A program made the translations under genes and the position numbers. Below are positions 1 to 8,349 of a stretch of DNA of 28,207 bases, one piece after another. Position 1 is the first letter of the stretch, and each line of letters opens with the position of its first letter. The stretch is from Mesostigma viride (taxonomy: Eukaryota; Streptophyta; Mesostigmatophyceae; Mesostigmatales; Mesostigmataceae): positions 1-28,207 of the forward strand of contig RPFO01000791.1 in assembly GCA_009746045.1 (NCBI GenBank). Direction: 5' to 3'. Below the pieces are notes generated by a model. It did no database searches and was not told the DNA's origin. It was given only the letters and a program-made list of their open reading frames with translations.

Positions 1-207
1 CATGGATGATGGATGGCATGGATGCATGGATGCATGGAATGGATGCATGGATGCATGGATGCATGGATGCATGGATGCATGGATGCATGGATGCATGGAT
101 GCATGGATGCATGGATGCATGGATGCATGGATGCATGGATGCATGGATGCATGGATGCATGGATGCATGGATGCATGGATGCATGGATGCATGGATGCAT
201 GGATGGA
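1..207 (+). repeat. (GGATGCAT)n microsatellite, left-TIR core (partial)
   Basis: Octamer repeats of ATGCATGG run to about 205 and the first ~45 bases are irregular. This is the inner end of the left-TIR microsatellite and corresponds to 22764-22970. The irregular start may be low-quality contig-end sequence. All frames are open but this is not a gene. Confidence 0.95.
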
Positions 208-512
208 TTATTGGCTAACAAAGTAAGTGCTTGCGTGTCGTGCGCATGGTCATGTTAGTCCTCCTTGCCTCCCTATGAAACTAAGGGTTGAGAAAGCGTG
301 TTTGGGCTCGGCGGCTGCCATATCGTAGTGGCATGCGCACACGGGCTGTTGGGAGCCACGGGGAAGAGAATATGAGAAATCGGTTTAGCCAGTGCTTCGA
401 TTGCCAATTTGTAGCCATCCACTAGGCTGCTGTTTAGAATGGTAGGTACTTTTACACACTTTATACAGACGTCCACTTAAGCTAAATTTGGACTAATTGA
501 GCTCTGAGACAT

Positions 513-693
513 CATGGTGGTCCCGGTGCCCTTGGTGCACCTAGAGCAGGTGTAGTTTACATCCTACCCTTGCAGGAAGTAGCCCAGAATGTATTAAAAG
601 GCCAAAGCAAGGAGACAACCATATGCCCCTTCTCAGGCTATGAGCCACATGTACTCCCAACGTAGTCGTGTTCCTAATTAATAATTAATTAAT
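513..693 (+). mobile_element. Retroelement 3'-end copy R1
   Basis: This is a 5'-truncated copy of the hairpin-tailed family. It starts near GGTGCCCTTGGTGCACC, includes CTTGCAGGAAGTAGC and CATATGCCCC, has the 3' hairpin at 653-666 (one stem mismatch) and ends in an AATTAAT tail to 693. The second copy of the window has it at 23276-23456. Confidence 0.8.
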
Positions 694-765
694 GCCTCTT
701 GTCAGGGATATGTGCTACATGTGTTCCCAATGGAGATGTGTTCCAATTTAATTTAATTTAATTTT
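694..765 (+). mobile_element. Retroelement 3'-end copy R2
   Basis: Only the last ~40 bp of the family are present (GGGATATGTGCTACATG, then a hairpin variant at 724-735). They are followed by an (AATTT)n tail. It follows R1 head-to-tail. It recurs at 23457-23526, where two bases (GT) are missing. Confidence 0.75.
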
Positions 766-824
766 TTCCTTGAGAAGGGGGATATGGTTTTTAAGTAATT
801 CTCGATCTTGCTCAGGGATATTGA

Positions 825-2760
825 ATTGAATTGAATTGAATTGTAACATAACTCCGTTGGGAGTATATGTAGCACACAGCCCTTGAGAGGGGGGCATATG
901 GCCTATCATACATCCTAAGCTACTTCCTGCAAGGGTGGGGATGTAAAGGACCCTTGCTCTAGGTGCACCAGGGCACTTGCATCCCATGATCTTCAAGCTA
1001 TGCCCAGCGAAGGGGGAGCCTGTCATGGGGGGAAGAGCAGCATAGCTATACAAAGAAGCTAGGGCATGGCGTCTCAGCAGAGAGTTACTCCCTGCATGGG
1101 CACAACATAACTAAATAAAGCTAGGCATCATCTGGGGTGTGGCTCATCATAGGCACACATGTACATGATTAAGGAAAGCGCGTGGCTTAGCTAGGATAGT
1201 GCCTCTAGGAGGCGTACATGTACATGGCCACGGTCTATCTATTCTGCACTACTACTGCTGTATTCCCCTAAGCTGGGGCGTCTGGAGTCGCTGGGGCCGC
1301 GGGGGGGGGGGGGTCGCCTGCCAGGGCTTGTGGCCGACGTAGATGGCCGCCCCCTTCCAGTACACCGGCTGGCCCGCCTTGGTCTGCCGGAGCTGGAGGT
1401 AGATCGGCCATAGCTCCCGTCGCCGTTGTTGCTGCGCCAGGGTCAGGTCGTCATCAAGGGTGAAGAGAGTCTTCTCGAGCCGCTTGCGGCGTCTGAGAAA
1501 AGAAATCTTGTCCGCCGGGGTCTTAAAGGTGAGAAGGAGCGGGGGCGGCCCTGCCTTACCCCGCGCGCGGGGAAGGCGGTGGGCGGCCAGCGCGATCTCA
1601 CCGATAAGGCCCATGCGACCAAGGATTTCTCGCTCAAACGCACGCAAAAGCTTCTCGGAAGTCTCACCTTCCTCCATGGTGAAGTTCTTGACAATGACGT
1701 TGAGGCTGCGCTGGGCGAGCTCGGCCTCCTCGCGGAGGTCAAGCGTCTGCCGTTGGAGCTGGGCTGCGACGGCGGAGGTGGTGGAGGTGGTATGTTGCTT
1801 AAGCATGTCCGCCCAGGTGGTGATGGGAGGAGCATCGCCGGCCAGGCCAGCCGGGGCTGGCTTGGCGGCAATGTCCTTCACCGCCTGGGCGGTGAGGCCT
1901 GCCGTGTTCTGCAGAACCTCGATAGCGATGGCGTTGTCCTTAAGACGCTGGTCGATGTCACGGAGCTGGGCGGTGATGGCGTCGGAGGTGGAGGTGGTGG
2001 CGGTGGAGGAGGCGAGGAGGGTGGAGGTGGCGGTGGAGATGGTGGAGGTGGCGGTGGAAAGGAGGGGAAGCTCGGCAGTCAGCGTGCCGCCGATGGCCGC
2101 CACATCTGCAGCAATGGGGTCCACGTGCTCCTCGAGGACCTCCTTAAGGAGTGAGCGGAGGGAGGATTCGGTTAAGGTGGTGGTGAGAGGCTTGGGGGGC
2201 CAAAGCTCCCCGATGGAGCGTCCAAGGAGGGAAAAGAGAGCGAATTGCTGGAGGAAGGGGCGGTGGAGGCTGGGAATGATGTCGAAAGAGGCGAGACGAA
2301 CCCAGCGAGGGTCAAAGAGGCGACCTTGGTTGAAGAGCTGCTTGCATAGTGCAAGAAGCGAGGCGTGCGTTCCATAAAACACGCAGACCAGGATGCGTTC
2401 CGGGTTAAGCGTGTCAAGGAAGCCGGGCTGGCTGGCTTCGGCGACAAAGTCGAGCTCTGTCCAACTCGGCTCGGCAGAGCGACTGCGCTTGGGTTCAGGC
2501 GACGCTGCGGGCGAGGCGGGCTCAGCAGGCGGCTGGGCGACCACTAGAGCTTGGCTAGTGGCGCCGCTGCCTTCTGGGCCGGTTGGCGAAGCTGCAGCCG
2601 GGGCTGCAGACGTATTTTCATTGCTGAGCGCAGCCGCCAGGCTGCGTTGCGTCGAGAGGCGTTTGCTCATCGTATAGTGCGTTACAGCTTCGGAAAATTA
2701 TATCAGCATGTGCGTCTAAGAAAGACGAAGCGATTGTGATATTCACAGCTGAATTCGGTG
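825..2760 (-). mobile_element. Retroelement R3 carrying only an ORF1-like gene
   Basis: On the minus strand this unit has an ORF1-like gene (2670-1252), a ~400-nt 3' region with the family's conserved blocks (CTTGCAGGAAGTAGC, CATATGCC), the 3' hairpin at 851-864 and a tail of AATTC repeats at about 825-846. No reverse-transcriptase ORF follows the ORF1-like gene. It may be a non-autonomous half-LINE that uses the enzyme of a partner sharing its 3' end. The 5' limit is not visible and is set arbitrarily near 2760. Confidence 0.7.
1252..2670 (-). CDS. L1-ORF1p-like retroelement RNA-binding protein
   Basis: The 472-aa protein probably binds retroelement RNA. The N-terminus (1-75) is Ala/Ser/Pro-rich with a basic PKRSRS patch, possibly for nuclear entry. 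Residues 80-190 look helical and 200-225 are Ser/Thr low complexity. Residues 228-320 look coiled-coil (QLRDIDQRLKDNAIAIEVL and later heptads). Residues 322-392 form an RRM-like segment (SLNVIVKNF, ending in AHRLPRARG and PPLLLTFKTPADK). Residues 400-450 match the L1 ORF1p C-terminal pattern (LDDDLTLAQQQRRRELWPIY, then VYWKGAAIYV). The order coil, RRM, C-terminal domain is that of L1 ORF1p (Transposase_22). The ATG at 2670 is the first in frame and no ORF2 follows. The last ~20 residues lie after a 13-G run and differ in frame from the second copy, so the true C-terminus is uncertain. Confidence 0.8.
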   Translation of the reverse strand: MSKRLSTQRSLAAALSNENTSAAPAAASPTGPEGSGATSQALVVAQPPAEPASPAASPEPKRSRSAEPSWTELDFVAEASQPGFLDTLNPERILVCVFYGTHASLLALCKQLFNQGRLFDPRWVRLASFDIIPSLHRPFLQQFALFSLLGRSIGELWPPKPLTTTLTESSLRSLLKEVLEEHVDPIAADVAAIGGTLTAELPLLSTATSTISTATSTLLASSTATTSTSDAITAQLRDIDQRLKDNAIAIEVLQNTAGLTAQAVKDIAAKPAPAGLAGDAPPITTWADMLKQHTTSTTSAVAAQLQRQTLDLREEAELAQRSLNVIVKNFTMEEGETSEKLLRAFEREILGRMGLIGEIALAAHRLPRARGKAGPPPLLLTFKTPADKISFLRRRKRLEKTLFTLDDDLTLAQQQRRRELWPIYLQLRQTKAGQPVYWKGAAIYVGHKPWQATPPPPRPQRLQTPQLRGIQQ

Positions 2761-2834
2761 CTCAAACGTGAAAGTTATGAGCTCCGACAGCCATGGCTAC
2801 CTCGTGGCTCGTGGCTGCGGTATGCCTTTGCGTA

Positions 2835-2910
2835 TGCCTTTGGGATATCAGGGATATGTGCGACATTTACTCCCAACGGAGTGATGTTCCTAATTAATTG
2901 ATTAATAGTG
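2835..2910 (+). mobile_element. Retroelement 3'-end copy R4
   Basis: A short 3' fragment starts at about GGGATATGTGCGACA, with an intact hairpin ACTCC-CAAC-GGAGT at 2869-2882 and an AATTAATTGATTAAT tail. The second copy is at about 25596-25671. The flanking 2911-3100 shows nothing recognisable apart from a poly-T run near 3043. Confidence 0.75.
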
Positions 2911-3102
2911 GGCTCAGGTCATGTAGGACTAGTGACTCCAGTGGGGAAGGGCCGGCGTGTTTGCAAACGGCGGATCGAAGCATGCTAGCTAGAGAAGACC
3001 CCTGGGGTAGAGCTAGGGCAAAATAGATATAGAATATATGACTTTTTTTTTAATAGGTGGACCCTTGTGCACACTAAATCTGTGGCCAACTCAATTTGAT
3101 CA

Positions 3103-3325
3103 ATGCAAGCTATTAAATTATAACATGCCTCCGTTGGGAGATCATGTAGCACATATTCCTTGATGGATGGGTGGGGTGGAAGGAGCCGCGTAATCGAACT
3201 AACCTAACTCTAATCTAGCTAGTCTAGAAAAGTCCTAACTACCCTACTCATCAAAACGCCTCCTCCGCTTGGGGGGAGGTGGTTTGCCCACAGGGTCGGG
3301 CGTTTCAGCCTTGACTATGCAAGCT
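3103..3325 (-). mobile_element. Retroelement 3'-end copy R5 with ORF C-terminus
   Basis: On the minus strand this has the C-terminal codons of an ORF, a ~100-nt 3' region, the hairpin at 3129-3140 (CTCC-CAAC-GGAG) and an AATTTAAT tail. About 210 bp are shared with R8 (4985-5222) in the same orientation, so these are two copies of one subfamily. The second copy is at about 25864-26086. Confidence 0.75.
3244..3318 (-). pseudogene. C-terminal fragment of an unidentified retroelement ORF (copy A)
   Basis: The minus-strand frame ends VKAETPDPVGKPPPPKR-RRRFDE and a TAG at 3244-3246. It aligns with the fragment at 5119-5220 over about 24 codons. The differences include synonymous third-base changes (AAG/AAA, CCC/CCA, GCG/GCT) plus a few replacements. 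That pattern suggests a frame once under protein-level selection. It could be the tail of the ORF2 polyprotein of the autonomous partner, but no diagnostic domain is present. Confidence 0.45.
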
Positions 3326-3534
3326 ATGGTGAGTAAATTTAATGAAGTAATTAATTATGGCCAGTGCCTTGATCCGCAAGTCCATTTGTAATTGGATCAT
3401 TTACATGCAGTTTCGGTCAGAAGACGCAAAAAGGGTGGCATCAACCGTGGGTGCATGAAAACCAGTGTGCAAAGAATAAGAGCACAGCATTATGACTGAT
3501 TACACCCCCCCCACCTGCAAGTAGCATAGCGCGA

Positions 3535-3696
3535 TACATCATGAGGGTGCAGGTGCCTTGGTGCACCTAGAGCAAGTGTTGTTTACATCCCCACCCTTGC
3601 AGGAAGTAGCTTAGGATGTATGATAGGCCATATGCCCCCTCTCAAGGGCTATGTGCTACATATACTCCCAACGGAGTTATGTTACAATTCAATTCA
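3535..3696 (+). mobile_element. Retroelement 3'-end copy R6
   Basis: This is the best-preserved truncated 3' end: GGTGCAGGTGCCTTGGTGCAC, CTTGCAGGAAGTAGC, CATATGCCCCCTCTC, hairpin at 3664-3677, then a short AATTCAATTC tail. The second copy is at about 26295-26456, with one fewer C in the run just upstream. Confidence 0.8.
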
Positions 3697-3812
3697 CCTG
3701 CAAGTGGTAGCTAAGGATGTATTAAAACCCATATGCCCCCACTCAGGGCTATGTGTTACATAAGCTCCCAACGGAGATATATGTTGTTAATTAATTGTTT
3801 AATAAATTCAGA
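3697..3812 (+). mobile_element. Retroelement 3'-end copy R7
   Basis: It abuts R6 and restarts inside the family at ACCTGCAAGTGGTAGC. It contains CATATGCCCCC, a hairpin at 3765-3776 and an AATTAATTGTTTAAT tail. It is either a nested second insertion or a duplicated 3' end. The second copy is at about 26457-26572. Confidence 0.75.
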
Positions 3813-4329
3813 CTTATGGCAGATGATAAATGATTCCTTTTATTCGTTACCCCGATATTCACAGTCTCCTTTCCCACACAGCAAAATATGGTGTTGTTCT
3901 TTCTCAGTTACATCGTTTTTCCCGTCTTTGTATTTCATCACGACTCTTGTTGAACTCTTGCAGCGTTTATTGGTCAAAGACTATGACCGAGCCATTATGC
4001 TCCGTCAAGTCCGATGTTTTTTGCAACGTCACCCACATCTGTTCGGTGCTGCCCCTTGGCACAAGCTCTACAAACAGGTCGTGGACCGGCTGGATCGCAT
4101 AGTATCTCCGCACATCTGAACCCTGTGATGCCAGATCTCCTTTGCGGCCGTTCCGAGCTTGGCACTGGATTCGTTGTCCACATCGTCGCGTCGCTGCCGC
4201 AACACGATGTTTTTTTCTGGCATCCGCGGGCTTTTGGTTCCCGCCGCACATTTGAAAGTGCTGTCCTCCGGCTTTTTGCCTTTGCACCGTGTGCAGTTCT
4301 TGGACGTTTGGAATCATGGCATGGCTAAC
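3813..4329. other. Possible degenerate coding block inside the element
   Basis: Several overlapping frames stay open here on both strands. On the minus strand near 4240-4305 one frame reads CTRCKGKKPEDSTFKC, a Cys pattern that could bind zinc. Another minus frame near 3967-4090 reads VELVPRGSTEQMWVTLQ. A plus frame reads QRLLVKDYDRAIMLRQ to a stop at 4119. The two window copies differ here by a 14-bp and a 3-bp indel. I do not recognise a family. It may be the eroded remains of a transposon or host gene. Confidence 0.25.
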
Positions 4330-4984
4330 GTGATGACTGACTAGCTAGACCTTTTCAGTGGTTTTCCATTTGCGGGTATTTCCTCGTAAATGGTGGGAGA
4401 GCGATCGCAGCAATGGTGCTCACCACTAGACACTCCCGGCCAGTTAGGCTAGAAACACACGCCCTGATCAAGCATGCTGTTTCCGGCCCCACCGTCTAGG
4501 TCATCTAGTCGCTCCACACGTAAGCCAGCCATAATTTCAATGCACAAGGATACACATTTCCATCACCATTCATCTTCATCATCCTGAACGACTCGAAAAC
4601 GCGGAAAAGATAACGGCAGGCTCGAGCTACCATGGTCCGGATTCTCCCGATTTCTGGCCTGCGCTGGTTGTCTCTTTGATAAATGATTAATCATTGTTTG
4701 GATACATGCTCACGTGACAAAGTTGCGTGCAAATTCATGATTCAATTAATTAATGCTCCCATAAATCCATAAAATCATTCATTAATTAATAGACATGAAT
4801 CCATAAACGTACCCTTGCATGAAAAAGTCTTATTGTAACCTATACAATCCTACACTAGATGCATTGCCGGCCTCGACAACCTGGAGGCATGGCAAGTCGA
4901 TATGGAATGAATGGAAGGGAGATCTCGCACAACAAGGAACAAAACTTGAGTAGTCTATGCAAACCAACATAACCAGTCAATATT
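4330..4984. other. Internal element DNA with no recognisable gene
   Basis: I see no credible ORF, RNA gene or repeat-family member here. AT-rich patches (ATTAATTAATTAA near 4745-4785) resemble the retroelement tails but have no hairpin next to them. The second copy is at 27101-27755. Confidence 0.6.
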
Positions 4985-5222
4985 AAATTAAAGTAAATTA
5001 AATTATAACATGCCTCCGTGGGGAGATCATGTAGCACATATTCCATGATGGATGGGGTGGAGGGAGCCGCGTGAACGAACTATCCTAACTCTAAGCTATC
5101 TAGAAAATCCTAACTACACTACTCATCAAAACGCCTCCACCGCTTGGGGGGAGGGGGCTTGCCCACAGGGTCGGGCGTGTGCGCCTTGACAATCTTCTGC
5201 CACCGCTTCTTGCTCTGCATGG
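4985..5222 (-). mobile_element. Retroelement 3'-end copy R8 with ORF C-terminus
   Basis: It belongs to the same subfamily and strand as R5, and about 210 bp are shared with 3113-3320. The hairpin is at 5014-5025 with a changed loop (CTCC-CCAC-GGAG) and an intact stem. The tail is AATTTAATTTACTTTAATTTAAT. The second copy is at about 27756-27993. Confidence 0.75.
5119..5220 (-). pseudogene. C-terminal fragment of an unidentified retroelement ORF (copy B)
   Basis: The minus frame runs from an ATG at 5220, MQSKKRWQKIVKAH, then TPDPVGKPPPPKRWRRFDE and TAG at 5119-5121. The C-terminus is Pro- and Arg-rich. It is conserved with copy A at 3244-3318. The frame can be read upstream for only a few more codons, so it is a 5'-truncated copy. 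The product is unidentified. Confidence 0.45.
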
Positions 5223-5605
5223 CAGTCCAAAGAGGAGAGAGGGAGTGAAAAACCAGTCAATATAATTACTATTAACTGCACCAACATTGGTTTGCCCAAA
5301 CAGGCATCTGCCTCTTGCCACCCATGTAACCCCACCGGCCAAAGACATGTCTGAGTGCCAGATCCTTGCCCACCCCCCGCCCACAACATCAACTGTCTTA
5401 CTAGGTGATCTCAACCAATGTCATCAAGCAATAAAAAATAAAATGGTGTTCACCATGGCGTGAGTGTTGCCAAATGGAGGATCATGGCAGGTGTTTCTTG
5501 AATCCATAATGGCCAAATCATAACATAAGTGAGGTGTCTACACAATATTGATATTGCATCCAACAAAAAATGACAGAATGAGAAAAGCTAGAAATGATCG
5601 TGTAG
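5223..5605. other. Internal element DNA up to the right TIR, no recognisable gene
   Basis: I see no convincing ORF or RNA gene. The stretch 5223-5437 is the last part seen again at the window's right end (27994-28207). From 5438 to 5605 the sequence occurs only once in the window. Confidence 0.5.
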
Positions 5606-5918
5606 ACCGGCACCACCATGATGTCTCAGAGCTCAATTAGTCCAAATTTAGCTTAAGTGGACGTCTGTATAAAGTGTGTAAAAGCATTCCTACCATTCTA
5701 AACAGCAGCTTAGTGGATGGCTACAAATTGGCAATCGAAGCTAACCCGATTTCTCATATTCTCTTCCCCGTGGCTCCCAACAGCCCGTGTGTGCATGTCA
5801 CTACAATATGGTAGCCGCCGAGCCCAAACCTGCTTTCTCAACCCTTAGTTTCATAGGGAGGCAAGGAGGACTAACATGACCATGCGCACGACACGCAACC
5901 ACTCACTTTGTTAGCCAA

Positions 5919-6440
5919 TCATCCATCCATGCATCCATGCATCCATGCATCCATGCATCCATGCATCCATGCATCCATGCATCCATGCATCCATGCATCC
6001 ATGCATCCATGCATCCATGCATCCATGCATCCATGCATCCATGCATCCATGCATCCATGCATCCATGCATCCATGCATCCATGCATCCATGCATCCATGC
6101 ATCCATGCATCCATGCATCCATGCATCCATGCATCCATGCATCCATGCATCCATGCATCCATGCATCCATGCATCCATGCATCCATGCATCCATGCATCC
6201 ATGCATCCATGCATCCATGCATCCATGCATCCATGCATCCATGCATCCATGCATCCATCATCCATCATCCATCCATCCATCCATCCATCCATCCATCCAT
6301 CCATCCATCCATCCATCCATCCATCCATCCATCCATCCATCCATCCATCCATCCATCCATCCATCCATCCATCCATCCATCCATCCATCCATCCATCCAT
6401 CCATCCATCCATCCATCCATCCATCCATCCATCCATCCAT
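5919..6440 (+). repeat. (ATCCATGC)n followed by (ATCC)n microsatellite, right-TIR core
   Basis: An 8-bp repeat (about 5919-6258) switches to a 4-bp ATCC repeat (about 6262-6440) through an ATCATCCATC junction. The block order is the mirror image of that in the left TIR. It forms the middle of the right TIR. Confidence 0.97.
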
Positions 6441-8226
6441 CCACTCATCAAGCACACGTATATTGCATCACATGGGTGGCAATAAAACAACCTTCAACCC
6501 CTATACACTGATTGGGAGGGCATCCAACCTTGTCTCACTGCCTCAAGTGGTCAGGCCACAACAATTTCTCTGCATCATGGCGATACCTAACTGCGAGTGC
6601 TAAATGATTCTTGGCTTCGATGCGGCAATCAATGTGCTGCCCGTCACAGTTTAGTCCATTAGCCCTTGCCTAGTTCGTTGCAACACTTATTACACGCTGT
6701 CAACACAACAAGACACACATACATGTCCCATTGGGGAGCCACGGAGTAATGGCATTGCCGCAGTAAATGCCAAAGTGAATGCTAAATACATCGACCCCTA
6801 GTGTAGGAATAATTAATTGGTACTCTTGTGCACATGCATGGCTGCCAAAATGAATTAAAACACGCAGATGGATACTTGTTTACAGAAGTTATACTTTGAA
6901 TACGTCGTCGTGTAAACCAACGCTCTTCGCCCTAGGCTACATCGTTCACATTAAGCGCATGTATATGAGTATGAATATGCTACGTGTGCTGTTGCTTCAA
7001 ACTTGTTCCTATACACAATCACACTGTCACAAAAACTGGCGTTCATCCAATACAGAAAACGCCCGCCACAAATTCCAAGCAGGATCTGAACGTAGACTTG
7101 GCCGTGATGCTGACCATTTCAAGCAACTTTGAATTACTGGCAAGCAATGGCGACCGTAATGTCAATCACCAGCACGCAGCACCTGCTATAAGAAAAAATC
7201 CAGCAACTACTAGCAAAAGTCAGGTGGGTGACAGGTGCGTGGGGTATGCAGTCAAGATCAAGCAGTGGAAAACATGGGCACAGTAGTGCTTCCCATCCCA
7301 CGAACAGCCAAAGTCTCCCTAAAAAATGTGTTCTTGATGCACGTTTGATGCACGGGAGCTAATCCAAAGATGTTCCCCAAGGAAATACAGGGAGAGCCTG
7401 TGGGGAAAACAGGGGGGAAGCTGCATTGCGGATAATGACCCACTGTATATGCTCCCGACCCGTTGCCGACCGAAAGCAAATGGTAAGAAACTACCTGGAC
7501 GGTAATGATGTAATGGAAAGACGTAAGAAGCTTTCCCGAACCGACGGAAGGACGACAAAGCGCAGCGTGTAAGGCAGAGGCAGTTGCGTGTTGCTGAAAA
7601 TGACGTGACCAAAACGGTTGCCGATCATGAAAAACCGGACCTCCATCCCGTTGCTGACGGAAACACAGTGTAGAGACGCGGCCAAACGTTAGACGAACTT
7701 CCCAACCGAAGTACTTACAAAAAAATGCAGCGGTAGAGACTGCAGCCTGCCTGCAGTGCAGGAACGCCAACCAGAAGCGAAGGGTTCCTGCGAAATAGAA
7801 GGAGACAGGCCGGAATACAGAGGGTAAAGTATTCCTTGGATGACGTTACGACTCGAAGTGGGTAAAAAATGGAAGTGGCCGACTGAAAAGTCGTTGGCAT
7901 TTCTGCCCTGGATGGAAACGTTGGGTAAGTAAATCGACCCGTTAGCAATAAAATGGGAAGAGCGCCCAGACGAAACAACCGCAGCTTACCCAAGCGAGAT
8001 GAACTCTTTCTTGACAGTCGTCCATGCCAACGTCGGCCAGCCCGGGCCAGGTAGCTGCCGCAGCCATGCCGCACCAGAATTTGAATTTTGTGCCCGGCAA
8101 CGTTCCTAAAATGCAGGAATGGCTGGGCCGACGGCCGACGCGTGGCCCGTGGCCCATGGCCCGTCGCCCGTGTTTTTACGTGCCTGCGCCTGGCCTGCCT
8201 TAACGTTGTTACGCCCGCGCACTCCC

Positions 8227-8310
8227 CAGCCTTGCGCACGCCAGCCTTGCGCACGCTGCGCCGCGCCCAGCCTTGCGCATTCCCAGCCTTGCGCATCCCA
8301 GCCTTGCGCA
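8227..8310 (+). repeat. Subterminal repeats in the right TIR, five CAGCCTTGCGCA units
   Basis: CAGCCTTGCGCA starts at 8227, 8242, 8268, 8284 and 8299. The spacing is mostly 15-16 bp, and the block lies within 40-125 bp of the element end. The mirror copies (TGCGCAAGGCTG) are at about 20125-20208. Short repeats just inside TIR ends are commonly transposase-binding sites; that role is inferred. Confidence 0.85.
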
Positions 8311-8322
8311 TCGTCTGAAGAA

Positions 8323-8335
8323 ATCAGTGACTGAT
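8323..8335. promoter_or_regulatory. Terminal palindrome ATCAGTGACTGAT (mirror at 20100-20112)
   Basis: A perfect 13-bp odd-centred palindrome sits 14 bp from the element's right tip. The same palindrome is the same distance from the left tip. It is a candidate binding site for a dimeric transposase. The position and symmetry are seen; the role is inferred. Confidence 0.4.
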
Positions 8336-8349
8336 GTTTACAAAAACTC

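Larger units (their letters stand above)
208..5437 (+). repeat. Terminal redundancy of the window, first copy
   Basis: Positions 208-5437 match 22971-28207 in direct orientation. By eye the only differences are indels: a GT near 720, the G-run near 1034, the G-run near 1301 (13 vs 12), the C-run near 3506 (8 vs 7), a 14-bp difference near 3930, the T-run near 4210 (7 vs 4) and the C-run near 5372. I noticed no substitutions. The period is about 22.76 kb. Confidence 0.95.
1..8349 (+). mobile_element. Long-TIR element, copy 1: internal region and right TIR
   Basis: This is the right-hand ~8.35 kb of a transposable element whose left end is seen at 20086. Its right end is ...CAAAAACTC at 8349, the exact reverse complement of the left end GAGTTTTTG at 20086, and is followed by the 10-bp target duplication at 8350. 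The order is the end of the left-TIR microsatellite (1-207), left-TIR inner part (208-528), internal region (529-5605) and right TIR (5606-8349). Joined to the left end, the element is about 11.03 kb. I find no transposase, so it is probably non-autonomous. The 10-bp duplication, terminal G and long TIRs fit a Mutator-like element; TIRs filled with tandem repeats resemble Foldback elements. The superfamily is inferred, while the TIRs and target duplication are seen directly. Confidence 0.85.
5606..8349 (-). repeat. Right terminal inverted repeat (~2.7 kb)
   Basis: This is the inverted counterpart of 20086-23291. The inner arm is about 5606-5918, the microsatellite core 5919-6440 and the outer arm 6441-8349. 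The match to the left TIR stops inward of about 5606, where both arms diverge after a shared CACCATGATGTCTCAGAGC block. The core is shorter than in the left TIR (about 520 vs 950 bp). Confidence 0.9.

Noticed and set aside
1426-2377. Plus-strand ORFs of 242 and 305 codons opposite the ORF1-like gene (also 24187-25138)
   Set aside because: They are antisense shadows of a GC-rich gene. They show Gly/Val-rich low complexity, while the minus frame has recognisable L1-ORF1-like domains.
208-5918. An internal segment flipped in one arm of a giant palindrome (recombination between its own inverted repeats)
   Set aside because: It first looked this way because the 6.4-8.3 kb block is inverted on the right while 0.2-5.4 kb is direct. 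A single TIR element in a circular or tandem unit explains both orientations with no inversion, and the 10-bp duplication supports that.
7258-8311. ORFs of 170 and 198 codons in the TIR outer arm
   Set aside because: The 170-codon frame is broken in the other TIR by the 28-bp insertion. Neither resembles a known protein, and the arm is duplicated non-coding TIR.
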